DNA from: Nocardia vaccinii NBRC 15922 | GTDB lineage: Bacteria > Actinomycetota > Actinomycetes > Mycobacteriales > Mycobacteriaceae | Length of the DNA: 64,000 nucleotides | NCBI RefSeq assembly: GCF_001613305.1 | Contig: NZ_BDCC01000032.1 | Coordinates: forward strand, 1-64,000 | Reading direction: 5' to 3' | Shown here: piece by piece, positions 34,141 to 41,706 of the stretch | Layout of the letters: each line of letters opens with the position of its first letter | Numbering within the stretch: the stretch's first letter is position 1 | The notes under the pieces: generated by a model | What the model was told of the DNA's origin: nothing | The model's input: only the letters and a program-made list of their open reading frames with translations | Databases searched by the model: none | Translations under genes and position numbers: made by a program

Positions 34141-34953
34141 TTACGAGCCGCTGGATGGCTGCGGGCGAACGGTCAGGGTCTGCTGTGCCTGCCCGACCGG
34201 GCCGCGGACGTCGTGCAGAACCGTACTCGTCAGCCCCTGCCCGGCCGCGCCGAAGACGACCGTAGTGTCCAGGCCGGTCCACGAACCTTCGGGCTGCCGA
34301 TAGAAGTGGATGGTGAGATCGAGGTTCGGGAACATCCACTTCGTCGGCTCCTGCCGCACGGCGATGCCGTTGGCGGTGTCCACGAGTGCGACGAAAGCAG
34401 CGAGCGGCCCGGCCGATTCACCCGCCACCAACGGCAGGGAGGTGCCGACCCACGCGGTGGTGCGGCCCGGTCGTGGCGGCGTCACGGGCCGAGTGTCCAA
34501 CGAGGAGATGTAGCCGCCCGGCCACACCGAGGTGAGCGGCCACGGGGTCAACGATTCGGGCGCTGGGAGCCGATCGGGTTCACCGCCCGCGACCGCGGCG
34601 GTGTCCTGGGACTGCATGTACCAGGCGCGGGCGGTCACGGCGTCACGACCGCCGACGGTGACCGTCGCCTGGACCAGTTCGATGGTGCGCCCGGGCCGGA
34701 TGGTCCGCACGGCGATCTCGAACTCCTCGACCGCGATCCGGCCCAGAACGTCGAAACCGATGCGGCTCATCGCCAGCGGCGGACGTTGCTCACTCGTCCG
34801 GAATCGCTCGATCTCGTGCACGATCAGACCGCCCAGCGGGCTGAAGTGCTGTTCATCGTCGGCCCAGGCCCCACCGGCATGCGGGGTGGGCACGAAGCGG
34901 TGGTCGCCGACGCGCACGAAATAGCTGTCCTGGGGTCCGGTCGTCTCGCTCAC
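34141..34953 (-). CDS. Acyl-CoA thioesterase family protein (double hotdog)
   Basis: About 270 residues. Two hotdog halves: the first has AWADDEQHFSPLGGLIVHEIER and the second the GYISSLDTRPVTPPRPGR to WMFPNLDLTIHFYRQP region, as in TesB-like thioesterases of actinobacteria. It should hydrolyse an acyl-CoA or related thioester. The GTG at 34953 has TAGGTT (34961-34966) seven bases before it, another leaderless layout; the frame upstream is not supported. It lies 78 bases upstream of the sigma gene on the same strand. Substrate unknown. Confidence 0.78.
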   Translation of the reverse strand: MSETTGPQDSYFVRVGDHRFVPTPHAGGAWADDEQHFSPLGGLIVHEIERFRTSEQRPPLAMSRIGFDVLGRIAVEEFEIAVRTIRPGRTIELVQATVTVGGRDAVTARAWYMQSQDTAAVAGGEPDRLPAPESLTPWPLTSVWPGGYISSLDTRPVTPPRPGRTTAWVGTSLPLVAGESAGPLAAFVALVDTANGIAVRQEPTKWMFPNLDLTIHFYRQPEGSWTGLDTTVVFGAAGQGLTSTVLHDVRGPVGQAQQTLTVRPQPSSGS

Positions 34954-34966
34954 CCGTCCCAACCTA
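34954..34966 (-). promoter_or_regulatory. Leaderless promoter of the thioesterase gene
   Basis: TAGGTT at 34961-34966 (read leftward), seven bases before the GTG at 34953. Confidence 0.45.
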
Positions 34967-35013
34967 TGATCCCGGGTGTGGCCGCCGCGCACCACCCGTG
35001 ACGCGCGGCCGGA

Positions 35014-35790
35014 TCAGGCCGCGCCGCTGACGCTTTCGGGTGGACCGGTGACCAGTTCGGCGAATCGGTCGACCACCCGCTCGTGGAACGTGCGGAACAG
35101 GTTCTCGAACTGTTCGATCTGCGCGGGGGAGGGCGATCCCCCGTCCCACACCGTCGCCAACGCCCGCCAGACCATGACGTGCAGCTCCGGCCCGACCGCG
35201 TAGTACGCCGCGACCGCCTCGGGCACCTCGGCGATCATCTCGCCGATGCTGTTGAGCACCGCGCGTTGCATCGTGTGTCCCAGCGCGCCGAGCAGCCGGC
35301 GCACCAGCGCGACCTCGGCGGCGAGCATTCGCACCGGATCCGGAACCGCTTCGCACGCAAGCGTTTCCAGGGCATCTATATCGTGCTCGAGCGTCCGGCG
35401 ATCGATCCGCTGCCGGGTCGCGGTGAAGGACAGCAGCGCATCGGACAGGATCTGCCGTTCCATCGCCACGATGTCGCCGAACATCGCGATCGCCAGGTCG
35501 GGGGTGGGCAGGTCGGCGGTGGGCATGGAGAGCCGGAACAGCCTGCGATAAACCTCGACCCCGCCCTCCTCGCGCACATCGCGGATGGTGAACCCTTTGC
35601 CGCGACGCGCGCGCACGAATCCGTACGATTCGAGCCGGGTCAGAATCAGTTGTGCCGTAGCGCGATTCATGCCGAACTCCGCCGCGACCCCGCGCACCGA
35701 CGGCATCAGGTCACCGGGGGCGTACCGGCCCGCGGCCACCCGGCGCGCCAACTCGTCTGCGACATCGGCGACTACCGTCCGCGCTCCCAT
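35014..35790 (-). CDS. GntR-family transcriptional regulator
   Basis: A 258-residue regulator. The winged helix-turn-helix spans about residues 8-70, with MPSVRGVAAEFGMNRATAQ and LESYGFVRARRGKGFTI. The C-terminal ~180 residues are all-helical and look like a FadR/FCD-type ligand domain, though the usual metal-binding His pattern is not obvious. A TGAGGCGCCG site precedes the ATG. It may regulate the adjacent thioesterase; ligand unknown. Confidence 0.83.
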   Translation of the reverse strand: MGARTVVADVADELARRVAAGRYAPGDLMPSVRGVAAEFGMNRATAQLILTRLESYGFVRARRGKGFTIRDVREEGGVEVYRRLFRLSMPTADLPTPDLAIAMFGDIVAMERQILSDALLSFTATRQRIDRRTLEHDIDALETLACEAVPDPVRMLAAEVALVRRLLGALGHTMQRAVLNSIGEMIAEVPEAVAAYYAVGPELHVMVWRALATVWDGGSPSPAQIEQFENLFRTFHERVVDRFAELVTGPPESVSGAA

Positions 35791-36048
35791 CGGCGCCTCA
35801 GCCCTTCCGCGACATTCCCCGCCACAACCATTCGTCCTGCGTCCGGGACAGTCTAAGTCGTCCGGGGCCCCGCCGCCGGACGGAGGTTTCCGGGGTCGGT
35901 CGGCCCGGCGGCCGGATCCGGCCGCCGCGGCGAGTTCGCTGGTCGGGGCGGTCGGAGCCGGGATTCCGGTTCGCTGGACATATTTGACAGGTCCCGCCCG
36001 GAGCTCGCCGAGTCTCGGCTACGATTCGCCTGGAATGGCCGCAAGGGC
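35791..36048. other. Gap that should have held the cutinase 5' end
   Basis: This 258-base stretch lies before the cutinase-like frame. None of the three rightward frames encodes the signal peptide, first Cys or first beta strand normally found in cutinases. Confidence 0.4.
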
Positions 36049-36783
36049 ATGCTCGCGCGGGTCACCAACGGCCTGCCCGGCCAGGTGAGCACCGACTACG
36101 TCGACTATCCGGCGACCGCGCTGCCCTGGGAGGACGAGGTCTACGGCCGGTCCAAGCAGCAGGCCGTCGATACCGCTCGCGGCATGCTCGGGTCAATGGC
36201 AAGGCGTTGTGCCGCAACGCGACTCGCGTTACTGGGTTACAGTCAGGGCGCGGACGCGGCGGGTGACCTGGCCGCCGAGATCGGCACCGGGGCAGGTGTG
36301 GTGCCGCCGAGCCGGGTGGATGCGGTCGGTCTTGTCGCCGATCCGCGCCGCTCGCCGACCGATATCCTGATCGGCCCGCCGGTGCCGGGTGCGGGCGCGG
36401 AAGGGCCGCGATTCGGCGGATTCGGCCTGCTCACACCCAAGGTGCGGACATTCTGCGCGGTGGGGGATCTGTTTTGCTCCACGCCGACGGACGATTTCGC
36501 CACCCGAATCGCGGGCTTCTTCGCCCACATCTCCGCGCCCGATCCGGCGCGGATGGGCAGTTATCAGCGGGACGCGCAATCGATCCTCGGCGATGTGATG
36601 GCCGCGGGCGGCTTCCCGAGGTTGCAGAGCCAGTTCACCACGGCGGCCAACGACGAACGCGTACTGGAGTTGCAACATTTCCTGAGTTCCTCGGTGCACC
36701 AACGCTATCCGTCCTACGTGGTGGACAACTCGGGGGACACCGCGACCGGCTGGCTGCACAGGTGGTTGTCGGGTATGGCGTAG
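36049..36783 (+). CDS. Cutinase-family hydrolase, 5'-truncated
   Basis: A 244-residue alpha/beta serine esterase that retains the whole catalytic core: Ser65 in GYSQG, the Asp in CAVGDLFC and the His in FFAHIS. It starts directly at MLARVTNGLPGQV, a point that in relatives lies about 60-80 residues into the protein. The signal peptide and the first conserved strand are missing, and the upstream DNA in all frames lacks them. The ATG has only a poorly spaced AAGGGC site. It is probably a remnant, or a gene truncated by deletion or frameshift. If translated it would stay in the cytoplasm. Confidence 0.65.
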   Translation: MLARVTNGLPGQVSTDYVDYPATALPWEDEVYGRSKQQAVDTARGMLGSMARRCAATRLALLGYSQGADAAGDLAAEIGTGAGVVPPSRVDAVGLVADPRRSPTDILIGPPVPGAGAEGPRFGGFGLLTPKVRTFCAVGDLFCSTPTDDFATRIAGFFAHISAPDPARMGSYQRDAQSILGDVMAAGGFPRLQSQFTTAANDERVLELQHFLSSSVHQRYPSYVVDNSGDTATGWLHRWLSGMA

Positions 36784-36793
36784 CGGCAGGGCG

Positions 36794-37303
36794 TCAGCCC
36801 CGGGGAGCGCGCGCCCGGGGGCGGACGTGCTCGAAGATCAGGATCGTCTCGGTGCTCGCCACCGCCGGGCGGGCACTGAGATGTTCCAGGACGAACCGGC
36901 GCAGCCCCTCGGTGTCGGCGGTGGCGACGTGCACGAGATAGTCGTCGGCCCCGGCGATGAAATACACGTTGAGCACCTCGTCCAGCGCGGCGAGTTGCTC
37001 GCCGAATTCGGCCAGGTGCGGTCGCGCCCCGGCCTGCACCCGCACGGCGATCCTGGCTTGCAGGCTGCGGCCCAGGGCCACCGGATCGATATCGGCGTGG
37101 AAACCGCGGATGACGCCCCGTTCGACCAGGGAGCGCACCCGACCCAGGCAGGTCGAGGGGGCGATCCCGGCCGCGGCCGCCAGCGCGTGGTTGGTGATCC
37201 GGCCGTCGCGGGACAGTTCGTCGAGCAGGATGTGGTCGACGTCGTCGAGTGCGGCAGGCGTGGAGGTACGACGTGGAGCGGGTGCCTGATCGGTCGTGCG
37301 CAT
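36794..37303 (-). CDS. Lrp/AsnC-family regulator (AldR-like)
   Basis: A 169-residue regulator: helix-turn-helix at about residues 20-70 (LDELSRDGRITNHALAAAAG with STCLGRVRSL) and a RAM/AsnC ligand domain after it (LNVYFIAGADDYLVHVAT). Size and layout fit mycobacterial AldR, which controls ald. The ald gene here is 7 kb away with an Lrp-like operator, so it is a candidate regulator. A TAAAGT box seven bases before the ATG suggests a leaderless start. Divergent from the MarR gene. Confidence 0.85.
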   Translation of the reverse strand: MRTTDQAPAPRRTSTPAALDDVDHILLDELSRDGRITNHALAAAAGIAPSTCLGRVRSLVERGVIRGFHADIDPVALGRSLQARIAVRVQAGARPHLAEFGEQLAALDEVLNVYFIAGADDYLVHVATADTEGLRRFVLEHLSARPAVASTETILIFEHVRPRARAPRG

Positions 37304-37400
37304 ATCATCGACTTTATAGAAGATCATTCGACATATCCGCCGTCGTTGGTAGATTCTTCGGGTTCAGGGAGCTGCGCGGATGCCGTAAACTACGCAGGCC

Positions 37401-37439
37401 AAACTGGACAGTTTGAGCTGATCAGCTTAACGTAGAAGT
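37401..37439 (+). promoter_or_regulatory. MarR autoregulatory operators and leaderless promoter
   Basis: Two inverted repeats are stacked: AAACT-GGAC-AGTTT (37401-37414) and the perfect 12-bp palindrome AGCTGATCAGCT (37416-37427). Directly after them is a TAACGT -10 box (37428-37433) six bases before the ATG at 37440. The palindrome occupies the spacer region, so the MarR protein should block its own promoter. Confidence 0.65.
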
Positions 37440-37895
37440 ATGGACCGGACCCCTGGAGACGTCTCCGAATCCTCCGCGCGCGCCTCGCGCGAGCTGCGGA
37501 CCGTGGTCGGCCGCCTCCGGCGTCGTTTGCACGAGCTCGCCGACAACCGTGAACTCACGCCGACGCAGACCGCGGTGCTGAGCCGGTTGGGCAAACAGGG
37601 TGACGCATCGGCCAGTGAGCTGGCCGCGGCCGAACGGGTGCGCCCGCAGTCGATGGCCGCCACCCTGGCCGCACTCGACGAGCGGGGTCTGATCCAACGC
37701 CGCCCCGATCCGAGGGACGGCCGCAAACAGCTGGTGTCGCTGAGTCCCGCCGGCCGCGCAATCTTCGACGATCGATCCCGGAGCGGGCAGGAGTGGCTGG
37801 CCAGGCAGCTGGAGGACAACTTCAGCGAATCCGAGCGGATGACCGTCCTCGAGGCGATGGCTCTGCTGGAACGGCTGACCCAACTCGATCCGTGA
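37440..37895 (+). CDS. MarR-family repressor
   Basis: A 151-residue winged-helix regulator with the MarR layout: LTPTQTAVLSRL, ASASELAAAERVRPQSMAAT (recognition region) and the wing RRPDPRDGRKQ. It starts at the leaderless ATG 37440 just after its probable operators. Downstream is the remnant of an MFS exporter that was presumably its original target. A shared AGCTGA half-site upstream of 41503 suggests it might also control the SRPBCC-LLM operon. Confidence 0.87.
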   Translation: MDRTPGDVSESSARASRELRTVVGRLRRRLHELADNRELTPTQTAVLSRLGKQGDASASELAAAERVRPQSMAATLAALDERGLIQRRPDPRDGRKQLVSLSPAGRAIFDDRSRSGQEWLARQLEDNFSESERMTVLEAMALLERLTQLDP

Positions 37896-37907
37896 CGAGG
37901 TGGAGCC

Positions 37908-38205
37908 GTTGACCGCTTCGTGCGGGTGATCCTGGGCTTCGGCACCTGCGCGGGCTATCCATCGGCCACGTATCTGTTCGCAGCGAGTCCGACCGCGGCG
38001 GCGAGGACAGCCCAGATCTCGGCGCGCTCATCGCATCAGTGCGAACGTTGCGTTCTTCCCCGCGACCCCCGATACCGCCGGACTGCACGATCTGGCTCTG
38101 TTCATCCTGGCCATATCGGGTGTGTTGCTCGTGGTCACGGTGCTGGATCGGTCGATCGCCCGGGTCGGCAAGACGGGAACCGGCGAAACGGCACAAAATA
38201 GCTGA
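37908..38205 (+). pseudogene. MFS exporter pseudogene (deleted and frameshifted)
   Basis: Three short pieces in changing frames together read as parts of one MFS protein. FVRVILGFGTCAGYP is a helix-4/5 type segment. After a frameshift comes ESDRGGEDSPD, a loop typical of these exporters. Then, in another frame, LHDLALFILAISGVLLVVTV and IARVGKTG form a last helix and C-terminal tail ending at TGA 38203-38205. Most of the protein between is missing. It sits right after the MarR gene, where such exporters usually are, and is followed by an intact terminator. Confidence 0.65.
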
Positions 38206-38255
38206 ATGCTCGCTAAGCTCGCGGATGTCTCGGTGAACGAGACTGCTCGACAGGG

Positions 38256-38287
38256 GCGGGCCGCGATTGCCCCCGCGGCCCGCTTTT
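38256..38287 (+). terminator. Strong intrinsic terminator
   Basis: GCGGGCCGCG (38256-38265) pairs perfectly with CGCGGCCCGC (38274-38283), followed by TTTT. It ends the MarR-MFS remnant transcript. Confidence 0.85.
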
Positions 38288-38557
38288 GCGGCAGTCACCG
38301 GCTTGCGGGGAATCGCAGCGGTCCAGGCGGGCCTCAATTCTGCCTATTCCCGGTAACTTTCGGCGATGATCGGAGCATCTCGCGCGGTCTGGGCGCGGTC
38401 CGGCGATTTTCTCGCGGTTATCGAGCCGGGCATCGCGGGCCGGGAAACTCAGCGTGAAGTGCATCGGCAAATCGAGTGTGCTGGTCGGTAGCCGTCGATT
38501 CATCTCCGGAGCAGGGCCGCCTCCGAACCGCCCACGCCGATACGACAGGATCGAGGG
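38288..38557. other. Gap with no supported gene
   Basis: About 270 bases between the terminator and the DUF89 gene. A CAGGAT box six bases before the ATG at 38558 may be its promoter. Nothing else is recognised. Confidence 0.35.
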
Positions 38558-39739
38558 ATGACCGTCGCGCCTCCGATTCTCGCCGGAGTTCCGGGCACGT
38601 TCGCGCACAGCGTGTTCCACGAACGACATCCCGTCCTGATCGATCAGGTCATCGCGGGTCACCCGTACGATCCGGCCCAGCGTGCGGCCCTGCGTCGCCT
38701 GCTGGACGAGAGTCGTGACGGGGTGATCGAAGGACTCGATACCACCGCGCCCGATCTGCCGCACTGGCTGGCCTGGGGCCGCGAACTGTGGGGGCGGCCG
38801 TGGCGGGACGCGTCGTTCCTGTGGGCGGAGAGCTATTTCTACCGCCGTCTGCTCGAGGCGGTCGGCTATTTCGGTCCCGGAGCCTGGGCCGGGGTGGATC
38901 CTTTCGCACCGAAGAAGTACGCCGAACTGGACACTCCCGAGGTCGTCGCCGAACTCGCGGCCCTTGCGGATATCTCGGCCGCATCCGAGGACACCGCGCG
39001 CGACGCACTGCTCCGCTCGGCGTTGTGGGGCAATCAGGCCGATCTCGGATTCCGGCTCACCGCGGGCCCTGGCGCCCGCACCGGCCTGCTGGCCGATGAG
39101 AGCGCGCAGCTGTGGTCGGCGCTGGACAGCTCGGACGAGGCGACGGTCTGCCTGATCGCGGACAACGCCGGTCGCGAACTCCTGCCGGATCTGGTCCTCG
39201 CCGATCACCTGCTCGCCACCGGTCGAGCGGCCCGGATCGTGCTCTACCTCAAACCGCAGCCGTACTACGTCTCCGACGCCACCCGGCACGATCTGCTGGC
39301 CGTCCTGCGGTTGCTGCGCACGGCCGCCGAACCGCCGGCGCAGCGGATCGGGCAACGCCTGTGGCAGGCGATCAGCGCGGACCGCCTCATCCCGCGCACA
39401 CACGAATTCTTCTGTGCCCCACTGACATACCACGACCTACCGGCGGACCTCACCGCCGAGCTGTCCGAGGCGAGGATGACGATCCTCAAGGGCGACCTGA
39501 ACTACCGTCGCCTGGTCGGCGACCGCTACTGGCCGCCGACCACCCCGTTCGCGGAGCTGGCGGACTACTTCCCGTCCCCGGTGATCGCCCTGCGCACCCT
39601 GAAATGCGATGTCGTCACGGGCCTGCCCGACGGCCGGGCCGCCGAACTCGACGCCACCGACCCGTCCTGGCGCACCAGCGGCGACTACGCGGTCATCCAG
39701 TGTGCCCGTCCCGCCGGTGACACGACCACGCACCGCTGA
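38558..39739 (+). CDS. DUF89/ARMT1-like damage-control phosphatase
   Basis: A 393-residue metal-dependent phosphatase-like protein. The DUF89 signature is present: WGNQADLGF, then IADNAGREL with the metal-binding Asp202-Asn203, then KGDLNYRRLVGDRYW. Family members dephosphorylate damaged or surplus sugar phosphates and related metabolites and prevent glycation. No signal peptide. It stands alone and is convergent with the LLM oxidoreductase gene. Confidence 0.87.
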   Translation: MTVAPPILAGVPGTFAHSVFHERHPVLIDQVIAGHPYDPAQRAALRRLLDESRDGVIEGLDTTAPDLPHWLAWGRELWGRPWRDASFLWAESYFYRRLLEAVGYFGPGAWAGVDPFAPKKYAELDTPEVVAELAALADISAASEDTARDALLRSALWGNQADLGFRLTAGPGARTGLLADESAQLWSALDSSDEATVCLIADNAGRELLPDLVLADHLLATGRAARIVLYLKPQPYYVSDATRHDLLAVLRLLRTAAEPPAQRIGQRLWQAISADRLIPRTHEFFCAPLTYHDLPADLTAELSEARMTILKGDLNYRRLVGDRYWPPTTPFAELADYFPSPVIALRTLKCDVVTGLPDGRAAELDATDPSWRTSGDYAVIQCARPAGDTTTHR

Positions 39740-39956
39740 GCCGATCGCCTGCTCGCCCGTGCCCGGCGCGGGTGCGCTGCCCGGCCGATCCGGGCGGTGC
39801 TCGGAGTGCCGCGGTCCCGTGCGATCCGCGCTCGCGCTCGGCCGATCCGGGCGCCGGCCCGCGTGCCTTGCGGATGCTCGCGCGACTTACTGTGCCGCCG
39901 AGTCGCTTCGATGCGAGACACACCGGTGCGAACGCTGAGCGGCGTGCGGGTGCCGC
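39740..39956. repeat. Convergent gap with a 15-bp direct repeat
   Basis: CGGCCGATCCGGGCG occurs at 39782-39796 and again at 39839-39853, 57 bases apart. Each copy contains a CCCGG/CCGGG-like palindrome. It may be a transcription-end structure between the two convergent genes. No gene is seen. Confidence 0.5.
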
Positions 39957-40994
39957 TCAGCCGACCTCGGCGACCAGCTCGAGCGCTCGGCCCAGTGTGG
40001 TGAGCTTATCGGGCAGGGTGTCTCCGGCGGGGTAGAGGCGCACGGTGTCCACGCCCGCGTCGCGCCAGACGCGGAGTCGTTCGCGCACCATGTCCTCGGT
40101 GCCGATGAGTGTGGTGGCCAGGACCATCCGGTCGGTCACAAGTTCGGCGGCACCTTGGCGGTCCCCGGCCTGCCAGCGCTCCCGGATCCGGCCGGTGACC
40201 TGCGACCAGCCCTGTCGCCCGTAGGCGGCGTTGTAGAAATTGGTGCCCGCACCGCCCATACCGCCGATGCTGAACGCGAGTTCGAGCTTGCGGCTGTCGA
40301 TATGGGCGCGCAGTCGATCGGCGTCGTCGAACAGCGCGACCTCCGCGCCCTGGCAGATATCCAGATCGTCCCGGGTGCGTCCGGCCGTGGCGAGCCCGGC
40401 GTCGAGCGGGTCGAAATACGCGTGCGCCCCCTCGGGGACGAAGCTGGTGCCGAGCCAGCCGTCGGCGAGCTCGCCGGTCAGTTCGAGCATTCTGGGGGAG
40501 AGGGTGGCCAGGTAGATCGGGATGTCCGGATTCGCCGCCTTGGACAGGCGTATCGGGCGGGCCTCACCGGGCAGCGGGATCCGGAAATGCTTGCCGGAGA
40601 AGGAGACCTTCTCGCCCGCGAACACCTGTCGCAGGATCTGCACCGTCTCGCGCATCCGGGTCAGCGGGTGATCGAACCGCACCCCGTGCAGCCCCTCGAT
40701 CACCTGCGGACCCGATGCGCCCAGCCCGAGCAGGAACCGGCCCCCGGACAGATCGGCCAGCGTGAGCGCGGCCTGCCCGATGGCCACCGGAGTGCGCGTG
40801 CCGAGCTGAATGATGCCCGAGCCCAGCAGAATTCGATCAGTCCGGGCCGCCAGATAACCGAGCACGGACGGTGCGTCCGACCCCCACGCCTCGGCCACCC
40901 AGCACACGTCCAGGCCGAGTTTCTCCGCTTCGAGGACGAAATCGATTGTCTCGCGGGCATTGTCGGAGACCTCGACGGTCGTGGCCGTTCGCAT
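39957..40994 (-). CDS. LLM-class (F420-type) luciferase-like oxidoreductase
   Basis: A 345-residue TIM-barrel oxidoreductase. GSGIIQLGTRTPVAIGQAALTL with GGRFLLGLGASGPQV is the conserved block of F420-dependent LLM enzymes in mycolate actinobacteria, and IYLATLSPRMLELTG follows. It probably uses F420 (or FMN) for hydride transfer on an unknown substrate. Its ATG overlaps the TGA of the SRPBCC gene (TGATG), so the two are translationally coupled. Confidence 0.86.
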   Translation of the reverse strand: MRTATTVEVSDNARETIDFVLEAEKLGLDVCWVAEAWGSDAPSVLGYLAARTDRILLGSGIIQLGTRTPVAIGQAALTLADLSGGRFLLGLGASGPQVIEGLHGVRFDHPLTRMRETVQILRQVFAGEKVSFSGKHFRIPLPGEARPIRLSKAANPDIPIYLATLSPRMLELTGELADGWLGTSFVPEGAHAYFDPLDAGLATAGRTRDDLDICQGAEVALFDDADRLRAHIDSRKLELAFSIGGMGGAGTNFYNAAYGRQGWSQVTGRIRERWQAGDRQGAAELVTDRMVLATTLIGTEDMVRERLRVWRDAGVDTVRLYPAGDTLPDKLTTLGRALELVAEVG

Positions 40995-41503
40995 CACGGG
41001 GTTTCCGCGCGAGACTTGATGGCCGCGACCGTGGCGGTCATCGCCGATTCGAATTCCCGCATCCGGACGAAGACGATCTTCTCCTCCTTGTCCGGCATCC
41101 GATCGATGGCCAGGGACAGGCCCGAGCGGGCCGGACCCAACCGCATCCACTCCCGCAACGCGGTGCCGCCCGCGCGCGGTTCGAGGGTGAAACGCCATGT
41201 GGCGGTAGGATTCTCCGGATCGTTCACCGCCCAGGCGAAGGTGTTCGGCGCCTCGCATTCCACGACGTACGAGGTGGTCTGCCACTCGCCGAGCGCCGGA
41301 TGGCTGTTACTGCCCAGGAACGCGTTGCCGACCACAGGTCCGGTCGCCTCGCCCAGCCAGCTCGCGGCCTGGAGTTCATCGCTGAACTGCGGCATGAGCG
41401 TGACATCCGAGACGATCTCCCAGACCCGCTGCGGCGGTGCGTCGACCCAGGTCTCGACCTCGGCGGTCGGGCCGTCGGCGTATCTCGCGCCCGTCCACTC
41501 CAT
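40994..41503 (-). CDS. SRPBCC-family (START-like) protein
   Basis: A 169-residue lipid/polyketide-binding-fold protein. It has the typical pattern VETWVDAPPQRVWEIVSDVT, LMPQFSDELQAA and a C-terminal helix with MPDKEEKIVFVRMREFESAM. A GGAGG site lies seven bases before the ATG at 41503. It is the first gene of a two-gene unit with the LLM oxidoreductase and may bind that enzyme's hydrophobic substrate. Confidence 0.83.
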   Translation of the reverse strand: MEWTGARYADGPTAEVETWVDAPPQRVWEIVSDVTLMPQFSDELQAASWLGEATGPVVGNAFLGSNSHPALGEWQTTSYVVECEAPNTFAWAVNDPENPTATWRFTLEPRAGGTALREWMRLGPARSGLSLAIDRMPDKEEKIVFVRMREFESAMTATVAAIKSRAETP

Positions 41504-41522
41504 GCGCACACCTCCAATCAAT

Positions 41523-41555
41523 TAGCTGAGCTGCATAGTTCCGTAGCTGAACTAT
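41523..41555 (-). promoter_or_regulatory. Repeat cluster upstream of the SRPBCC-LLM operon
   Basis: The 7-mer TAGCTGA occurs at 41523-41529 and 41544-41550, exactly 21 bases apart (two helical turns). ATAGTT (41535-41540) and AACTAT (41550-41555) form an inverted repeat around it. This is a likely repressor site. The AGCTGA half matches the palindrome at the MarR promoter (37416-37427). Confidence 0.5.
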
Positions 41556-41706
41556 CTATGTCAAGGATGATGGGCCGCGCCGGAGCACGCGGTACGAGGT
41601 AGCGCCGCACGCCCGGGCAGACCTGGCGGTAACGCCATCGATGCCGACATGCAGCGGATGCGATTGCGCACCGCGGGAACGGAATCGGGGTTGCGGGCGG
41701 CTGCCG

